Shown here one piece after another: positions 9,310 to 17,844 of a DNA stretch of 64,000 nucleotides (position 1 is its first letter; every line of letters begins with the position of its first letter). The DNA lies in assembly GCA_039931615.1 (NCBI GenBank), contig JBDTRR010000010.1:1-64000 (forward strand), read 5' to 3'. Source of the stretch: JAHFUI01 sp039931615. GTDB lineage: Bacteria > Acidobacteriota > Vicinamibacteria > Vicinamibacterales > CAVVIG01. The notes beneath the pieces were generated by a model. The model saw only the letters and a program-made list of their open reading frames with translations. It ran no database searches and was not told where the DNA came from. The position numbers and the translations under genes are program-made.

Positions 9310-10553
9310 CCAAGAAGCTCGCCATCGCCAGGGGATCCCGCGCCGGATCCGATCCGTTCGCGCGCATCGAGGACGCCCTCGAGTCGATCAAGGCCGGCCG
9401 GATGGTCATCGTCGTCGACGACGAGGATCGGGAGAATGAAGGAGATTTGACCATCGCCGCCGAGAAGGTGACGCCGGAGGCGATCAACTTCATGGCGCGC
9501 TACGGCCGCGGCCTGGTCTGTCTGTCGATGACCCCGGAGCGGCTCGCCGAACTCGACATTCCCCTGATGGTGTCGCAGAACAGCTCGCGGTTCGATACCG
9601 CGTTCTGTGTCCCGATCGAGGCCAAGGAGCGCACCACGACCGGCATTTCGGCGGCCGATCGCGCCGCGACCGTGCTCGCCGCGATCCATCCCGCGACGCG
9701 GCCGTCGGATCTGGCCCGGCCCGGCCACATGTTTCCACTGCGCGCCTGTCCGGGTGGCGTCATGGCTCGCGCCGGGCAGACCGAGGCGGCCGTCGACCTG
9801 GCGCGGATTGCCGGGCTCTATCCCGCCGGCGTCATCTGCGAAATCATGAACGAGGACGGGACGATGGCGCGGGTGCCGGAACTGGCCAGGTTCGCCAGGA
9901 AGCATCGCCTGCTGATGATTACGATCGCGGATCTGATCAAGTATCGGACCCGTACCGAGTCGCTCGTCAAACGGGTCGCCACCGCGAAGATGCCGACCGA
10001 GTGGGGCGAGTTCCGCGTCCACGCCTTCGACAATCTGATCGACAGGCAGACACACGTGGCGCTCGTCTGCGGCGACATCTCGGACGGCAAGGACGTGCTG
10101 ATTCGCGTCCACTCGCAGTGCCTGACCGGCGACGTCCTCCATTCGATCCGCTGCGATTGCGGCGCCCAGCTCGAAGCGGCGATGCAACGGATTGCGGCGG
10201 AGGGGCGCGGCGTGCTGCTGTATTTGAATCAGGAAGGGCGGGGCATCGGCCTGGCCAACAAGATCCGCGCCTACGAGCTGCAGGACGAGGGCTTCGATAC
10301 CGTCGAGGCGAACGAGCGGCTGGGGTTCAAGGCCGACCAGCGCGACTACGGCGTGGGCGTGCAGATTCTCCGCGAACTCGGCATTCGCTCGATGCGGCTG
10401 CTCAGCAACAACCCGCGCAAGCTGGTCGGCATCGAGGGCTACGGGCTGAGGGTCGCCGATTGGCTCCCGCTCGAGATTCCGGCGTCGGACTCGACCCGCC
10501 GCTACCTGAAGACCAAGAAAGACAAGCTCGGGCACAAGCTGTCTTCGGTCTGA
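9306..10553 (+). CDS. ribBA: 3,4-dihydroxy-2-butanone-4-phosphate synthase / GTP cyclohydrolase II
   Basis: A 415-residue fused enzyme providing both precursors for riboflavin. Residues about 17-220 are the RibB half (VVDDEDRENEGDL, FMARYGRGLVCLSMT, HPATRPSDLARPGHMFPL). The remainder is the RibA half, with zinc-binding cysteines in CLTGDVLHSIRCDCGAQ and the LNQEGRGIGLANKIRAY signature. ATG 9306 overlaps the ribE stop; an upstream in-frame Arg-rich stretch is not family-like. ribH (lumazine synthase), often next in such operons, is absent here; ffh follows from its own promoter. Confidence 0.96.
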   Translation: MTKKLAIARGSRAGSDPFARIEDALESIKAGRMVIVVDDEDRENEGDLTIAAEKVTPEAINFMARYGRGLVCLSMTPERLAELDIPLMVSQNSSRFDTAFCVPIEAKERTTTGISAADRAATVLAAIHPATRPSDLARPGHMFPLRACPGGVMARAGQTEAAVDLARIAGLYPAGVICEIMNEDGTMARVPELARFARKHRLLMITIADLIKYRTRTESLVKRVATAKMPTEWGEFRVHAFDNLIDRQTHVALVCGDISDGKDVLIRVHSQCLTGDVLHSIRCDCGAQLEAAMQRIAAEGRGVLLYLNQEGRGIGLANKIRAYELQDEGFDTVEANERLGFKADQRDYGVGVQILRELGIRSMRLLSNNPRKLVGIEGYGLRVADWLPLEIPASDSTRRYLKTKKDKLGHKLSSV

Positions 10554-10614
10554 ATTCCCGGTCGGGAATCGCGCCGGTGTGTGAATCGTGATTGTCGATC
10601 GTGAATCGGCCGCA

Positions 10615-10643
10615 TTGACAGCCCCTCCGCCCTCCGCTACGAT
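10615..10643 (+). promoter_or_regulatory. Predicted sigma-70-type promoter of ffh
   Basis: A perfect TTGACA (10615-10620) is followed after 17 nt by TACGAT (10638-10643). It lies in the ribBA-ffh gap with about 24 nt of predicted leader before ATG 10674, so it separates the ffh transcript from the riboflavin genes. Confidence 0.75.
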
Positions 10644-10673
10644 AAGCGTTTGCGCTAGAGCAGGTTAGCGGTC

Positions 10674-12035
10674 ATGTTCGACTCTCTCAGCACACGCCTT
10701 CAGGGCGTCTTCAAGACCCTTCGCGGCGAGACGCGCCTCACCGAAGAGAATATCGAGGCCGCGCTGCGCGAGATTCGTCTCGCGCTGCTCGAGGCCGACG
10801 TCAATTTCAAGGTCGTCAAGGCGTTTGTCGATCGGGTGCGCGACCGCGCCATGGGGCAGGATGTCCTGCACAGCCTGTCGCCGTCGCAGCAGGTCGTGCG
10901 AATCGTTCGGGACGAGATGGTCGCGCTGTTCGGCGAGGCCGACGGCGGTCTGCAGCAGACCAGCAAACGTCCGCGGGTCATCCTGCTGCTGGGTCTGCAG
11001 GGCGCCGGCAAGACGACGACGGCCGGCAAACTGGCGAAATGGCTGACCAAGCAGGGGCGTCATCCGCTGCTGGTGTCGACCGACGTCAAGCGGCCGGCCG
11101 CCATCCAGCAATTGAACGTGGTCGGCGAGAAAGCCGGCGTGCGGGTCTACGATCCGGCCGGCGAACTGGACCCGGTGGCGCGCGCCACCGGTGCGGTCAA
11201 GGAAGCGGGCCACCTCGGGTTCGATGTGGTGATCGTCGACTCGGCCGGCCGCCTGCACATCGACGACGAGCTGATGGCCGAACTGGTGGCGATCCGCGAT
11301 GTGACCGATCCGTCGGATCGGCTCTACGTCGCCGACGCCATGACCGGGCAGGATGCGATCAAGAGCGCCGGCGAGTTCAATCGCCTGATCGGCGTCACCG
11401 GCGTGGTGCTGACCAAGATGGATGGCGACGCGCGCGGCGGCGCGGCGCTGTCGGTGGTGTCGGTGGTCGGGGTCCCGATCGCGTTCGTCGGCAGCGGCGA
11501 GCGGCTCGAGGATCTTGAGCCGTTCCATCCCGATCGGGTCGTGTCGCGCGTGCTCGGGATGGGCGACGTGCTGTCGCTGATCGAAAAGGCGGAAGCGGCG
11601 ATCGACCAGGGCGACGCCGAGCGGCTGGAAGCGAAGATCCGATCGAACGACTTCACGCTCGAGGACTTCCGGGACCAGCTGAAGACGATCCGGAAGATGG
11701 GGCCGCTCGAGCAGATCATCGGCATGCTGCCGGGCATGGGTAACGTCAAGGCGCTGGCGGAGAACAAGCCGGACGAGAAGCAGATGGGGCGGGTCGAAGC
11801 GATCATCGGTTCGATGACGCCGGAGGAACGCCGCAAGCAGCACCTCATCAACGGCAGCCGCCGGAAGCGCATCGCCAGGGGCAGCGGCACCAGCGTCGAA
11901 GAAGTCAATCGTCTCCTGAAGCAGTTCGTGCAGATGCAGAAGATGTTGAAATCGCTCGGCGGGCTGGCGGGAATGTCCGGCGGCGGCAAGAAGAGCCGGC
12001 GCCGGGCGATGGAAATGCTGCGCGGCCGCGGGTGA
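10674..12035 (+). CDS. ffh: Signal recognition particle protein Ffh
   Basis: A 453-residue SRP54 homologue that binds signal sequences and 4.5S RNA. The N domain is at residues 1-95. The G domain has P-loop GLQGAGKTTTAGKLA, DSAGRLHID and TKMDGDARGGAALS. The M domain follows (about 320-453), with GMLPGMGNVK and the RNA-binding segment SRRKRIARGSGTSVEEVNRL. It ends in a basic tail (KKSRRRAMEML). It forms the targeting GTPase pair with FtsY at 6308. The SRP RNA gene was not found in the window. Confidence 0.97.
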   Translation: MFDSLSTRLQGVFKTLRGETRLTEENIEAALREIRLALLEADVNFKVVKAFVDRVRDRAMGQDVLHSLSPSQQVVRIVRDEMVALFGEADGGLQQTSKRPRVILLLGLQGAGKTTTAGKLAKWLTKQGRHPLLVSTDVKRPAAIQQLNVVGEKAGVRVYDPAGELDPVARATGAVKEAGHLGFDVVIVDSAGRLHIDDELMAELVAIRDVTDPSDRLYVADAMTGQDAIKSAGEFNRLIGVTGVVLTKMDGDARGGAALSVVSVVGVPIAFVGSGERLEDLEPFHPDRVVSRVLGMGDVLSLIEKAEAAIDQGDAERLEAKIRSNDFTLEDFRDQLKTIRKMGPLEQIIGMLPGMGNVKALAENKPDEKQMGRVEAIIGSMTPEERRKQHLINGSRRKRIARGSGTSVEEVNRLLKQFVQMQKMLKSLGGLAGMSGGGKKSRRRAMEMLRGRG

Positions 12036-12121
12036 TCCGCGGTGCTCGGGATCGGCAGATCTGCCGGCGCAGCGTAACTGACGGGCGGGCTCGAGCCCCG
12101 CGCGTCGTCAAGGAGTAGCAG

Positions 12122-12406
12122 ATGTTAGCCATTCGTTTGCGTCGGGCTGGTTCGAAGAAGCGTCCGTTCTTCCGCGTCGTGGTGGCCGATGCCCGGGCCG
12201 CCCGCGACAGCAGCTTCGTGGAAATTCTCGGCCATTACAATCCCCGCACCAAACCGGCCATCGTCGAGGTGAAACAGGATCGCGTCGATTACTGGCTGGG
12301 CAAGGGCGCCCAGCCGTCCGACTCCGTCCGCACCCTGATGGCTCGACATCTCACGCCGAAGCCCGCGCCCGCCGAGACGGTGGTGAAGGCGGCCGAGGAA
12401 GTGTGA
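12122..12406 (+). CDS. rpsP: 30S ribosomal protein S16
   Basis: A 94-residue small-subunit protein needed for 30S assembly. The N-terminus MLAIRLRRAGSKKRPFFRVVVAD and the segment FVEILGHYNP are diagnostic. A GGAG sits in the leader at about 12110. It heads the block rpsP-khpA-rimM-trmD-rplS-rnhB, an order conserved in many phyla, and overlaps khpA by 4 nt. Confidence 0.97.
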   Translation: MLAIRLRRAGSKKRPFFRVVVADARAARDSSFVEILGHYNPRTKPAIVEVKQDRVDYWLGKGAQPSDSVRTLMARHLTPKPAPAETVVKAAEEV

Positions 12407-12651
12407 GCACCGTTCGCGACGTCGTCGAAGTGCTGGCACGAGCGCTGACCGACAATCCGGACCAGGTCCGGGTCACCGAATCGCAGCAGCGGGGGACGAC
12501 ACTGATCGAACTGTTCGTCGCACCCGGAGAGCTCGGGAGGGTGATTGGCAAGCAGGGCCGCACGGCGGCGGCGCTGCGCACCCTGGCGGCGACTGCCGGC
12601 GAGAAGGACGGCCAGACAGTGACCCTGGAATTCAGGGACGGCCGGCCGTAA
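12403..12651 (+). CDS. khpA: KH-domain RNA-binding protein KhpA
   Basis: An 82-residue protein consisting of one KH domain with the GxxG loop in GRVIGKQGRTAAALRTL. KhpA usually pairs with KhpB/Jag and binds many small RNAs; in several bacteria it affects cell division and envelope growth. It begins at GTG 12403, overlapping the rpsP stop (GTGA). Position between rpsP and rimM is standard, which supports the call. Confidence 0.93.
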   Translation: MSTVRDVVEVLARALTDNPDQVRVTESQQRGTTLIELFVAPGELGRVIGKQGRTAAALRTLAATAGEKDGQTVTLEFRDGRP

Positions 12652-12665
12652 CCCGGTCCTCCCGC

Positions 12666-13214
12666 ATGGCCAAGTGGGAAGACATGGCGATTGTCGGTCG
12701 CATCGCGCGTCCGCACGGCCTGCGCGGCGAGGTGATCGTCAACGTCGAGACCGATTTTCCAGAGGAGCGGTTCCAGCCGGGCGCCGAGTTGTTCATCGCG
12801 CGGGGTGATGCCATCGAGCCGCTGCGGCTGACCCGTGTGCGGTTTCATCAGGGTCGTCCAATCGTGTCGGTCGCCGGGATCGAGGGCATCGATGCCGCCC
12901 AGCCGCTGGCCGGCCTGGAATTGCGGATTCCGGCGGAGCAGCTCGTCGAGCTGCCGGCCGGCATGATCTACCACCACGATCTGGTCGGCTGCCGGGTCGA
13001 AACCGGCGCCGGGCAGCTGGTGGGGGTCGTCACGGACGTGGCCGGAAGCGCCGGCGCCAGCCGCCTGGTCGTGACCTCGGGAGACGACGAGATCCTGGTC
13101 CCGTTCGCGACCGAGATCTGCACGACGATCGATGCGGCCGGCAAGCGGATCGTGATCGAACCGCCGGAAGGGTTGTTGGAGTTGAACGTCACCCGCAAAA
13201 GCGGCCCCAGATAG
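12666..13214 (+). CDS. rimM: Ribosome maturation factor RimM
   Basis: A 182-residue 30S maturation factor that binds S19 near the 16S rRNA head. The N-terminal RimM domain shows VGRIARPHGLRGEVIV, and the C-terminal PRC-barrel shows YYHHDLVGC-like sequence (MIYHHDLVGCRV) and ILVPFATEICTTID. The start is ATG 12666; a second ATG at 12684 (MAIVGR) is also possible. The neighbours rpsP and trmD match the usual arrangement. Confidence 0.94.
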   Translation: MAKWEDMAIVGRIARPHGLRGEVIVNVETDFPEERFQPGAELFIARGDAIEPLRLTRVRFHQGRPIVSVAGIEGIDAAQPLAGLELRIPAEQLVELPAGMIYHHDLVGCRVETGAGQLVGVVTDVAGSAGASRLVVTSGDDEILVPFATEICTTIDAAGKRIVIEPPEGLLELNVTRKSGPR

Positions 13215-13305
13215 GTCCGGCCTGCAGAGGGGCGCAACGACGGGTGGCGGAGACGCTGGACGGATCAACAGGGCGCGGCAGGTCAGGGCGCTGAGACACG
13301 AATCG

Positions 13306-14061
13306 ATGAAGTTCGACATCGTCACGATTTTTCCGGCGATGATCGAGCAGCCGCTCGCCGCGGGAGTGCTCGGACGGGCCATCGAGCGGGGCACGCTGGA
13401 CGTCCGGGTCCGCGATCTGCGCGATTTCACCACCGACCGCCACCGCGTGGTCGATGATGTGCCCTACGGCGGCGGACCGGGTATGGTGCTGAAGCCCGAA
13501 CCGATCTTCCGCGCGCTGGATGCGATCGCAGCGGAACGCGGCCGGCCGTCGGCGGTGGTGATGACGTCGCCGCAGGGCGTGCGATTCACCCAGGACGAGG
13601 CGCAGCGGTTGAGCCGGCTGTCGCACATCGTCTTTCTCTGCGGGCGATACGAAGGGGTCGACGAACGGGTGCGCGAGCGGGTGACCGAGGAGCTGTCGAT
13701 CGGCGATTACGTGCTGAGCGGCGGCGAACTGCCGGCACTGGTGATGATTGACGCGATTGCGCGGTTCATCCCCGGCGTCGTCGGCGACGAGCGTTCGGTG
13801 GCCGGGGACTCGTTCAGCCGCGGGCTGCTCGATTTTCCGCAGTACACGCGGCCGGCGCAGGTCGCCGGAACGGCGGCGGCGCTGAAGGTGCCGGATGTGC
13901 TGCTGTCGGGAAACCACGCCGAGATCCGGCGCTGGCGGAAGCGCGAAGCGCTGAGCCGGACGCTCGATCGGCGCCCCGACCTGTTGACCGGCGCAAGTCT
14001 GGACGAAGAAGAGCAGGAAATCCTGCGCGAGATCAAAGGAGCAAGCGATGGGCGCGATTGA
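13306..14061 (+). CDS. trmD: tRNA (guanine-37-N1)-methyltransferase
   Basis: A 251-residue SPOUT-class methyltransferase that methylates G37 in tRNAs to prevent frameshifting. The N-terminus MKFDIVTIFPAM, the VDDVPYGGGPGMVLKPEP motif, the trefoil-knot SAM site GRYEGVDERV and SIGDYVLSGGELPALVMID are all present. Length is standard. A 91-nt gap without recognised features separates it from rimM, and it overlaps rplS by 14 nt. Confidence 0.97.
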   Translation: MKFDIVTIFPAMIEQPLAAGVLGRAIERGTLDVRVRDLRDFTTDRHRVVDDVPYGGGPGMVLKPEPIFRALDAIAAERGRPSAVVMTSPQGVRFTQDEAQRLSRLSHIVFLCGRYEGVDERVRERVTEELSIGDYVLSGGELPALVMIDAIARFIPGVVGDERSVAGDSFSRGLLDFPQYTRPAQVAGTAAALKVPDVLLSGNHAEIRRWRKREALSRTLDRRPDLLTGASLDEEEQEILREIKGASDGRD

Positions 14062-14392
14062 ACTGGTAGAAAAGGCACAGCTGACCGAGCGGCCGGCGAT
14101 GAAGTCCGGTGATACGGTGCGCGTGCATGTGAGAGTCCGTGAAGGCGACAAGGAGCGGATCCAGATTTTCGAGGGGGTGGTGATCGGGATGCACCGCGGC
14201 GGCACACGGGCTTCGTTCACCGTGCGCAAGGTGTCGTTCGGCCAGGGCGTCGAGCGGATCTTCCCGCTCCACTCGCCGACGATCCAGAAGGTCGAGATCA
14301 TGCGGTCGGCGAAGGTCCGTCGCGCCAAGCTCTACTATCTGCGCGATCTGAAGGGCAAGGCGGCGCGGATGAAAGACGTCGTCAAGCAGTAA
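14048..14392 (+). CDS. rplS: 50S ribosomal protein L19
   Basis: A 114-residue protein at the 30S-50S interface. Diagnostic segments are GDTVRVHVRVREGDKERIQ, then FEGVVIGMHRGG and the end region KVRRAKLYYLRDLKGKAAR. It begins inside the 3' end of trmD (GGAGCAAGCG precedes ATG 14048, giving a good ribosome-binding site). Confidence 0.97.
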   Translation: MGAIELVEKAQLTERPAMKSGDTVRVHVRVREGDKERIQIFEGVVIGMHRGGTRASFTVRKVSFGQGVERIFPLHSPTIQKVEIMRSAKVRRAKLYYLRDLKGKAARMKDVVKQ

Positions 14393-14472
14393 CCAGATCG
14401 GGCTGGTGGGGCGGGCGGCTGGCAAGGCCGGCACCCGCCAATCAGCCCGGCGAAACCGCCAGAACCTTCCCC

Positions 14473-15096
14473 ATGGTCCGAGTTCCCGCCATGCGCACGC
14501 TCGAGAATGCGCTGCGCCGCGTCGGGTTCGTGAACGTTGCCGGAGTCGATGAGGTGGGGCGCGGCTGTCTCGCCGGACCGGTCGTGGCGGCCGCCGTTGT
14601 GCTGCATCCCGACCGGCATATTCCCTGGGTCTCCGATTCCAAGGTGGTGCCGGCGCCGGAGCGGGAGCGTCTGCACGACCGGATCGTCCGTCACGCGGTG
14701 GCGTGGGCGGTGGCGTCCGCCGATCCCACCGAGATCGACCTGATCAACATTCACCAGGCCTCGCTGCGCGCCATGCAGCGCGCCATCCTGGCGCTCGCCC
14801 CGCTTCCGGACATCGTCCTGGTCGATGCGTTCCGGGTTCCGGAGCTGCCGATGGCGCAGCGCGGCGTCCGCCACGGCGACCGCCGCTGCACGGCGATTGC
14901 CGCCGCCTCGATCGTCGCCAAGGTGTTTCGCGATCGGCTGATGCGCGAGCTGCACGGCCGCGATCCCCGCTACGGGTTCGATCGCCATAAGGGCTATGCC
15001 ACCGCCGATCATCTCGATGCGGTGGCGCGCTTCGGCTACTCCGACGTGCACCGCCGATCATTCCGGCCGCCGACACTGTTTGATACGATCGAGTAG
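14473..15096 (+). CDS. rnhB: Ribonuclease HII
   Basis: A 207-residue endonuclease that removes RNA from RNA-DNA hybrids, including single misincorporated ribonucleotides. The catalytic signature GVDEVGRGCLAGPVVAAAV contains the first Asp-Glu pair; later come LVDAF (third acidic residue) and AAASIVAKVFRDRLM. The C-terminus has the GYATADHLDAVARFG region. ATG 14473 and ATG 14491 are both possible. It ends the ribosomal-protein block and is followed after 8 nt by an unrelated TPR gene. Confidence 0.95.
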   Translation: MVRVPAMRTLENALRRVGFVNVAGVDEVGRGCLAGPVVAAAVVLHPDRHIPWVSDSKVVPAPERERLHDRIVRHAVAWAVASADPTEIDLINIHQASLRAMQRAILALAPLPDIVLVDAFRVPELPMAQRGVRHGDRRCTAIAAASIVAKVFRDRLMRELHGRDPRYGFDRHKGYATADHLDAVARFGYSDVHRRSFRPPTLFDTIE

Positions 15097-15104
15097 CTGT
15101 CCAC

Positions 15105-16670
15105 TTGGCTATTGATCGCCCCCTGGCCCTGCGAACTGCCGAGACGTTCCTGCGACAAGGGAAGCTCGACGCGGCGATCGCGGAATTCGTGCGCGTGGTC
15201 GAGGACCAGCCGCGCGATTGGAGCACGGCGAATACGCTGGGCGACCTCTACCTGCAAGCCGGCCAGGGCGACAAGGCGGTGGCGCAGTTTGCCCGCATCG
15301 CCGACGGCTTGAGCCGCGAAGGCTTCTGGCTCAGAGCCGCCGCCCTCTACAAGAAGATCATCAGGATCCGCCCCGACGATGAGCATGCGTGGCTGCAGGC
15401 CGGTGAGATGGCCGCCCAGCAGGGGGTGCTGGTCGATGCCCGCGCCTTCCTGAACACGGTGGCGGAACGGCGCCTGGCGCGGGGCGATCGCCAGGGGGCG
15501 GCGGAGATTCGCATCCGGATGGCGTCGCTGGATCCCAGCGAGCGTGGCGGCCTGGATCCGGTCTTCTCCCACGCCCTGGCCGCCGGTGATCTCGACGGCG
15601 CGGAGCGGTCGGCCGTCGGTCCGGATGACCTGCAGGAGCTCGGACAGGCCCATGCCGATCGTGGCGACATCACCTCGGCCGCGCGCTTCCTGACCGCCGA
15701 GAGCGCCGCCCACGATCCGGAGCTGCTGCTGAACGTCGCGGCGGCCAAGCTGCTGGCCGGCGCGCGCGACGACGGCCTCGACATCTTCAGGCGCCTGCTC
15801 AATCGCGAGCCGGGCCGTTCGCACGAGATCGCGCTGATCGGCTGCGAGATCGCCCGATTGGCGCCGGACGCCGGCTTCGCCGTTGTCGAGATCGCCGCCG
15901 AAACCGCGGTGATTGAAGGAGACTGGCCCGCGGCGGCCGCCATGATTCAGGCGTTCCTGGCCCGGCTGCCCGATCACATCCCCGCCCTGACGCGCCTGAT
16001 CGAAATCTGCGTCGACGGAAGACTCGAGTCGACCCTGGCGACGGCGGAAACCCAGCTGGCGGAGGCCTGTTTTGCCGCCGGCCTCGGTGCACCGCCACCC
16101 GGTCTGGAGCCCATGGCGGCGCCGGTTCTGGAAATCGTCCAGGACCCGGCCGAGGTCTGGATCATGGCGGACGCGGCTGCCGCGGCGGGCGCTCCATCGC
16201 TGGAGCCGGCAGCTGCCGCTGAAATGGCAGATGACCTCCTCGAGGTCGATCTCAGCGATCTGCTGGGCGATTTCATCAGCGTGTCCGAGCAGGATGGCAG
16301 CCGCGAGCAGTACGAACGCGGCCTCACCCTGCGCGATGAAGGGCGGATCGACGAGAGCATCCGCGCGTTCCAGGTCGCCGCCGCCGACCCGCGGCTGCGA
16401 TTCGCCGCCGCCGCGGCGGTGGCGCGGCTCCACCGCCAGCGCGGCGACATCAGGCTGGCCGTCGATTGGTTCGAACAGGCCGCGGAGGCGCCGCCGCCGG
16501 CCGCCGATACGGCCCATCCGCTGCTCTACGAGCTGGCCGAGGCGCTCGAATCGCTGGGCGAATTCGAGCGTGCGCTGGCCGTCTGCCTCGAGCTGCAGAC
16601 CGACGCTGGCGGCTATCGCGACGTCGCCGAGAGGATCCGCCGGCTGACCGGGATTCAGACGCGAGGGTAA
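15105..16670 (+). CDS. Large TPR repeat protein
   Basis: A 521-residue, mainly helical protein with TPR-like repeats along its length (for example LDAAIAEFVRVVEDQPRDWSTA and DKAVAQFARIADGL). An acidic linker near residues 360-395 (LLEVDLSDLLGDFI) is followed by a second repeat block to the C-terminus. No signal peptide or membrane segment is visible, so it is probably cytoplasmic. The start is TTG 15105, 8 nt after rnhB; a TACGAT (15084-15089) could be a -10. The specific partner is not recognisable. Similar TPR proteins are abundant in Acidobacteriota. Confidence 0.8.
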   Translation: MAIDRPLALRTAETFLRQGKLDAAIAEFVRVVEDQPRDWSTANTLGDLYLQAGQGDKAVAQFARIADGLSREGFWLRAAALYKKIIRIRPDDEHAWLQAGEMAAQQGVLVDARAFLNTVAERRLARGDRQGAAEIRIRMASLDPSERGGLDPVFSHALAAGDLDGAERSAVGPDDLQELGQAHADRGDITSAARFLTAESAAHDPELLLNVAAAKLLAGARDDGLDIFRRLLNREPGRSHEIALIGCEIARLAPDAGFAVVEIAAETAVIEGDWPAAAAMIQAFLARLPDHIPALTRLIEICVDGRLESTLATAETQLAEACFAAGLGAPPPGLEPMAAPVLEIVQDPAEVWIMADAAAAAGAPSLEPAAAAEMADDLLEVDLSDLLGDFISVSEQDGSREQYERGLTLRDEGRIDESIRAFQVAAADPRLRFAAAAAVARLHRQRGDIRLAVDWFEQAAEAPPPAADTAHPLLYELAEALESLGEFERALAVCLELQTDAGGYRDVAERIRRLTGIQTRG

Positions 16671-16674
16671 TGCA

Positions 16675-16917
16675 CTGATCAGGCGGCTCATCTCCGTTGC
16701 GTTCTTCCTGGAAGTCGGGTTGCTGCTTCTCGTCCTGCCCTGGTCGGGATTCTGGGATCGCAACTATTTCGTATCGGCGTGGCCCGAGCTCCGGCCGATC
16801 CTGACCAACCACTTCGTGCGCGGCGCGGTGACGGGTCTGGGTGTCGTGAACCTGTGTGCCGGGGTGGCGGATCTCGCGCTGGTGTTCCGGGTCCGGGAAC
16901 GTCACGATGCGCCTTGA
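16675..16917 (+). CDS. Small two-helix membrane protein, probable CTG start
   Basis: An 80-residue protein. Its natural-looking N-terminus (IRRLISVAFFLEVGLLLLVLPW) is in frame only from a CTG at 16675. The first conventional start, TTG 16720, would cut off half of the first membrane helix. A second hydrophobic segment lies near residues 50-70 (GAVTGLGVVNLCAGVADL). GAGGG precedes the CTG by about 8 nt. It sits between the TPR gene and the ThiE-like gene and overlaps the latter by 11 nt. I do not know its function; the length and pattern suggest a conserved membrane protein. Confidence 0.72.
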   Translation: MIRRLISVAFFLEVGLLLLVLPWSGFWDRNYFVSAWPELRPILTNHFVRGAVTGLGVVNLCAGVADLALVFRVRERHDAP

Positions 16918-17605
16918 GCGGCCGATTCTCTGTCTGGTCACCGATCGCCGCCGCCTCGCCGGCAGCGGCGCGACGTTCGAGATCGCGCGGGCCCGGCTGG
17001 CGCAGCAAGCGCGCGCCGCGGCCGACGCGGCCATCGATCTGATTCAGGTCAGGGAGCGCGACCTCGAGACGGCGGCTCTGATCGATTTGGTCGCCAAGCT
17101 GGTCGAGATCGTCCGGGGATCGGCGACCCGCATCGTCGTCAACGATCGTGTGGACGTGGCGTTGGCGTGCGGCGCGGATGGCGTCCATCTGCGATCGGAC
17201 TCGATCGCGCCAGCGGCCGACGCGGCAGCCAGCCTGAGCCGGACACCAGGCACCAGGCGGACGCCGTCGGGCTGGCTCGTCGGCCGGTCGGTGCACGATC
17301 TCGCCGAAGCGGTTGAGCACGCTCCGATGGTCGACTACCTGATCGCGGGGACGGTGTTTCCGACGGTGTCGAAGCCGGGCGGCGATCGTCTGCTCGGAGA
17401 GCGCGGGCTGAGCCGACTGGCGGCGGCCGTGACCGTCCCGGTCCTGGCCATCGGGGGCGTCACGATCGAGCGCGTGCCGGCGATCGCCGCCGGCGGCGCC
17501 GCCGGGGTCGCGGCGATTGGCCTGTTTCTCTCTTCGTCAACCTCGATGCAGACGGTGGCGGCGGCGGTGCGGGCCGGGTTTGACAGAGTCGGAATGGCCT
17601 CCTGA
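16907..17605 (+). CDS. Thiamine phosphate synthase-like protein (ThiE/TenI family), paralogue 1
   Basis: A 232-residue TIM-barrel protein. ThiE joins HMP-pyrophosphate and thiazole-phosphate; TenI aromatises the thiazole tautomer. Visible landmarks are LIQVRERDLE, VVNDRVDVALACGADGVHL, GRSVHDLAEA, YLIAGTVFPTVSKPG and LAIGGVTIERV. The ADGVHL motif is followed by RSDS rather than the GQDD typical of ThiE, and the barrel wording leans towards TenI. A second homologue at 53893 is closer to classical ThiE. ATG 16907 is preferred over an upstream in-frame start that runs through the previous gene. Confidence 0.8.
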   Translation: MRLERPILCLVTDRRRLAGSGATFEIARARLAQQARAAADAAIDLIQVRERDLETAALIDLVAKLVEIVRGSATRIVVNDRVDVALACGADGVHLRSDSIAPAADAAASLSRTPGTRRTPSGWLVGRSVHDLAEAVEHAPMVDYLIAGTVFPTVSKPGGDRLLGERGLSRLAAAVTVPVLAIGGVTIERVPAIAAGGAAGVAAIGLFLSSSTSMQTVAAAVRAGFDRVGMAS

Positions 17606-17752
17606 TGATTTCGCGAAATCCTGCCGACCTTCGCAGCGCTGCGCGTTCGTAGGTGGGATCCGGCTTCCGCCTTCGCGCGCAACTGCGAAGACTCTGCGCT
17701 TCGGCGGACCGCCGTAGCCTTGGCGAAGGCTGGTCAGCCGGATTGATCCGTC

Positions 17753-17770
17753 GTCCGACGAACACCGGAC
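17753..17770. repeat. Dispersed 18-nt palindrome, copy 3
   Basis: GTCCGACGAACACCGGAC forms a shorter imperfect hairpin, with GTCCG pairing imperfectly with CGGAC. It is followed by CGCCGCGTACG; similar GCCACGTACG text follows the copy at 50521. The preceding 100 nt contain further palindromic scraps (GCCTTGGCGAAGGC at about 17716-17729) and no gene. Confidence 0.55.
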
Positions 17771-17783
17771 GCCGCGTACGATT

Positions 17784-17844
17784 CTTCTGCCTTCTGCCTT
17801 CTGCCTTCTGCGTTTACTTCTGCCTTTTGCCTTCTGCCTTTTGC
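17784..17844. repeat. Heptamer tandem array (CTTCTGC/CTTTTGC)
   Basis: Four perfect CTTCTGC copies (17784-17811) are interrupted by GTTTA. Four more units alternating CTTCTGC and CTTTTGC follow (17817-17844). The same heptamer family occurs at 60799-60826 and 60866-60886. Part of this array is translated as the C-terminal tail of the minus-strand gene ending at 17814. Confidence 0.9.

Noticed and set aside
6308..12035. A special SRP-riboflavin functional system
   Set aside because: ffh has its own near-consensus promoter and ftsY is separated from ribD by a repeat element; proximity alone does not support a link.
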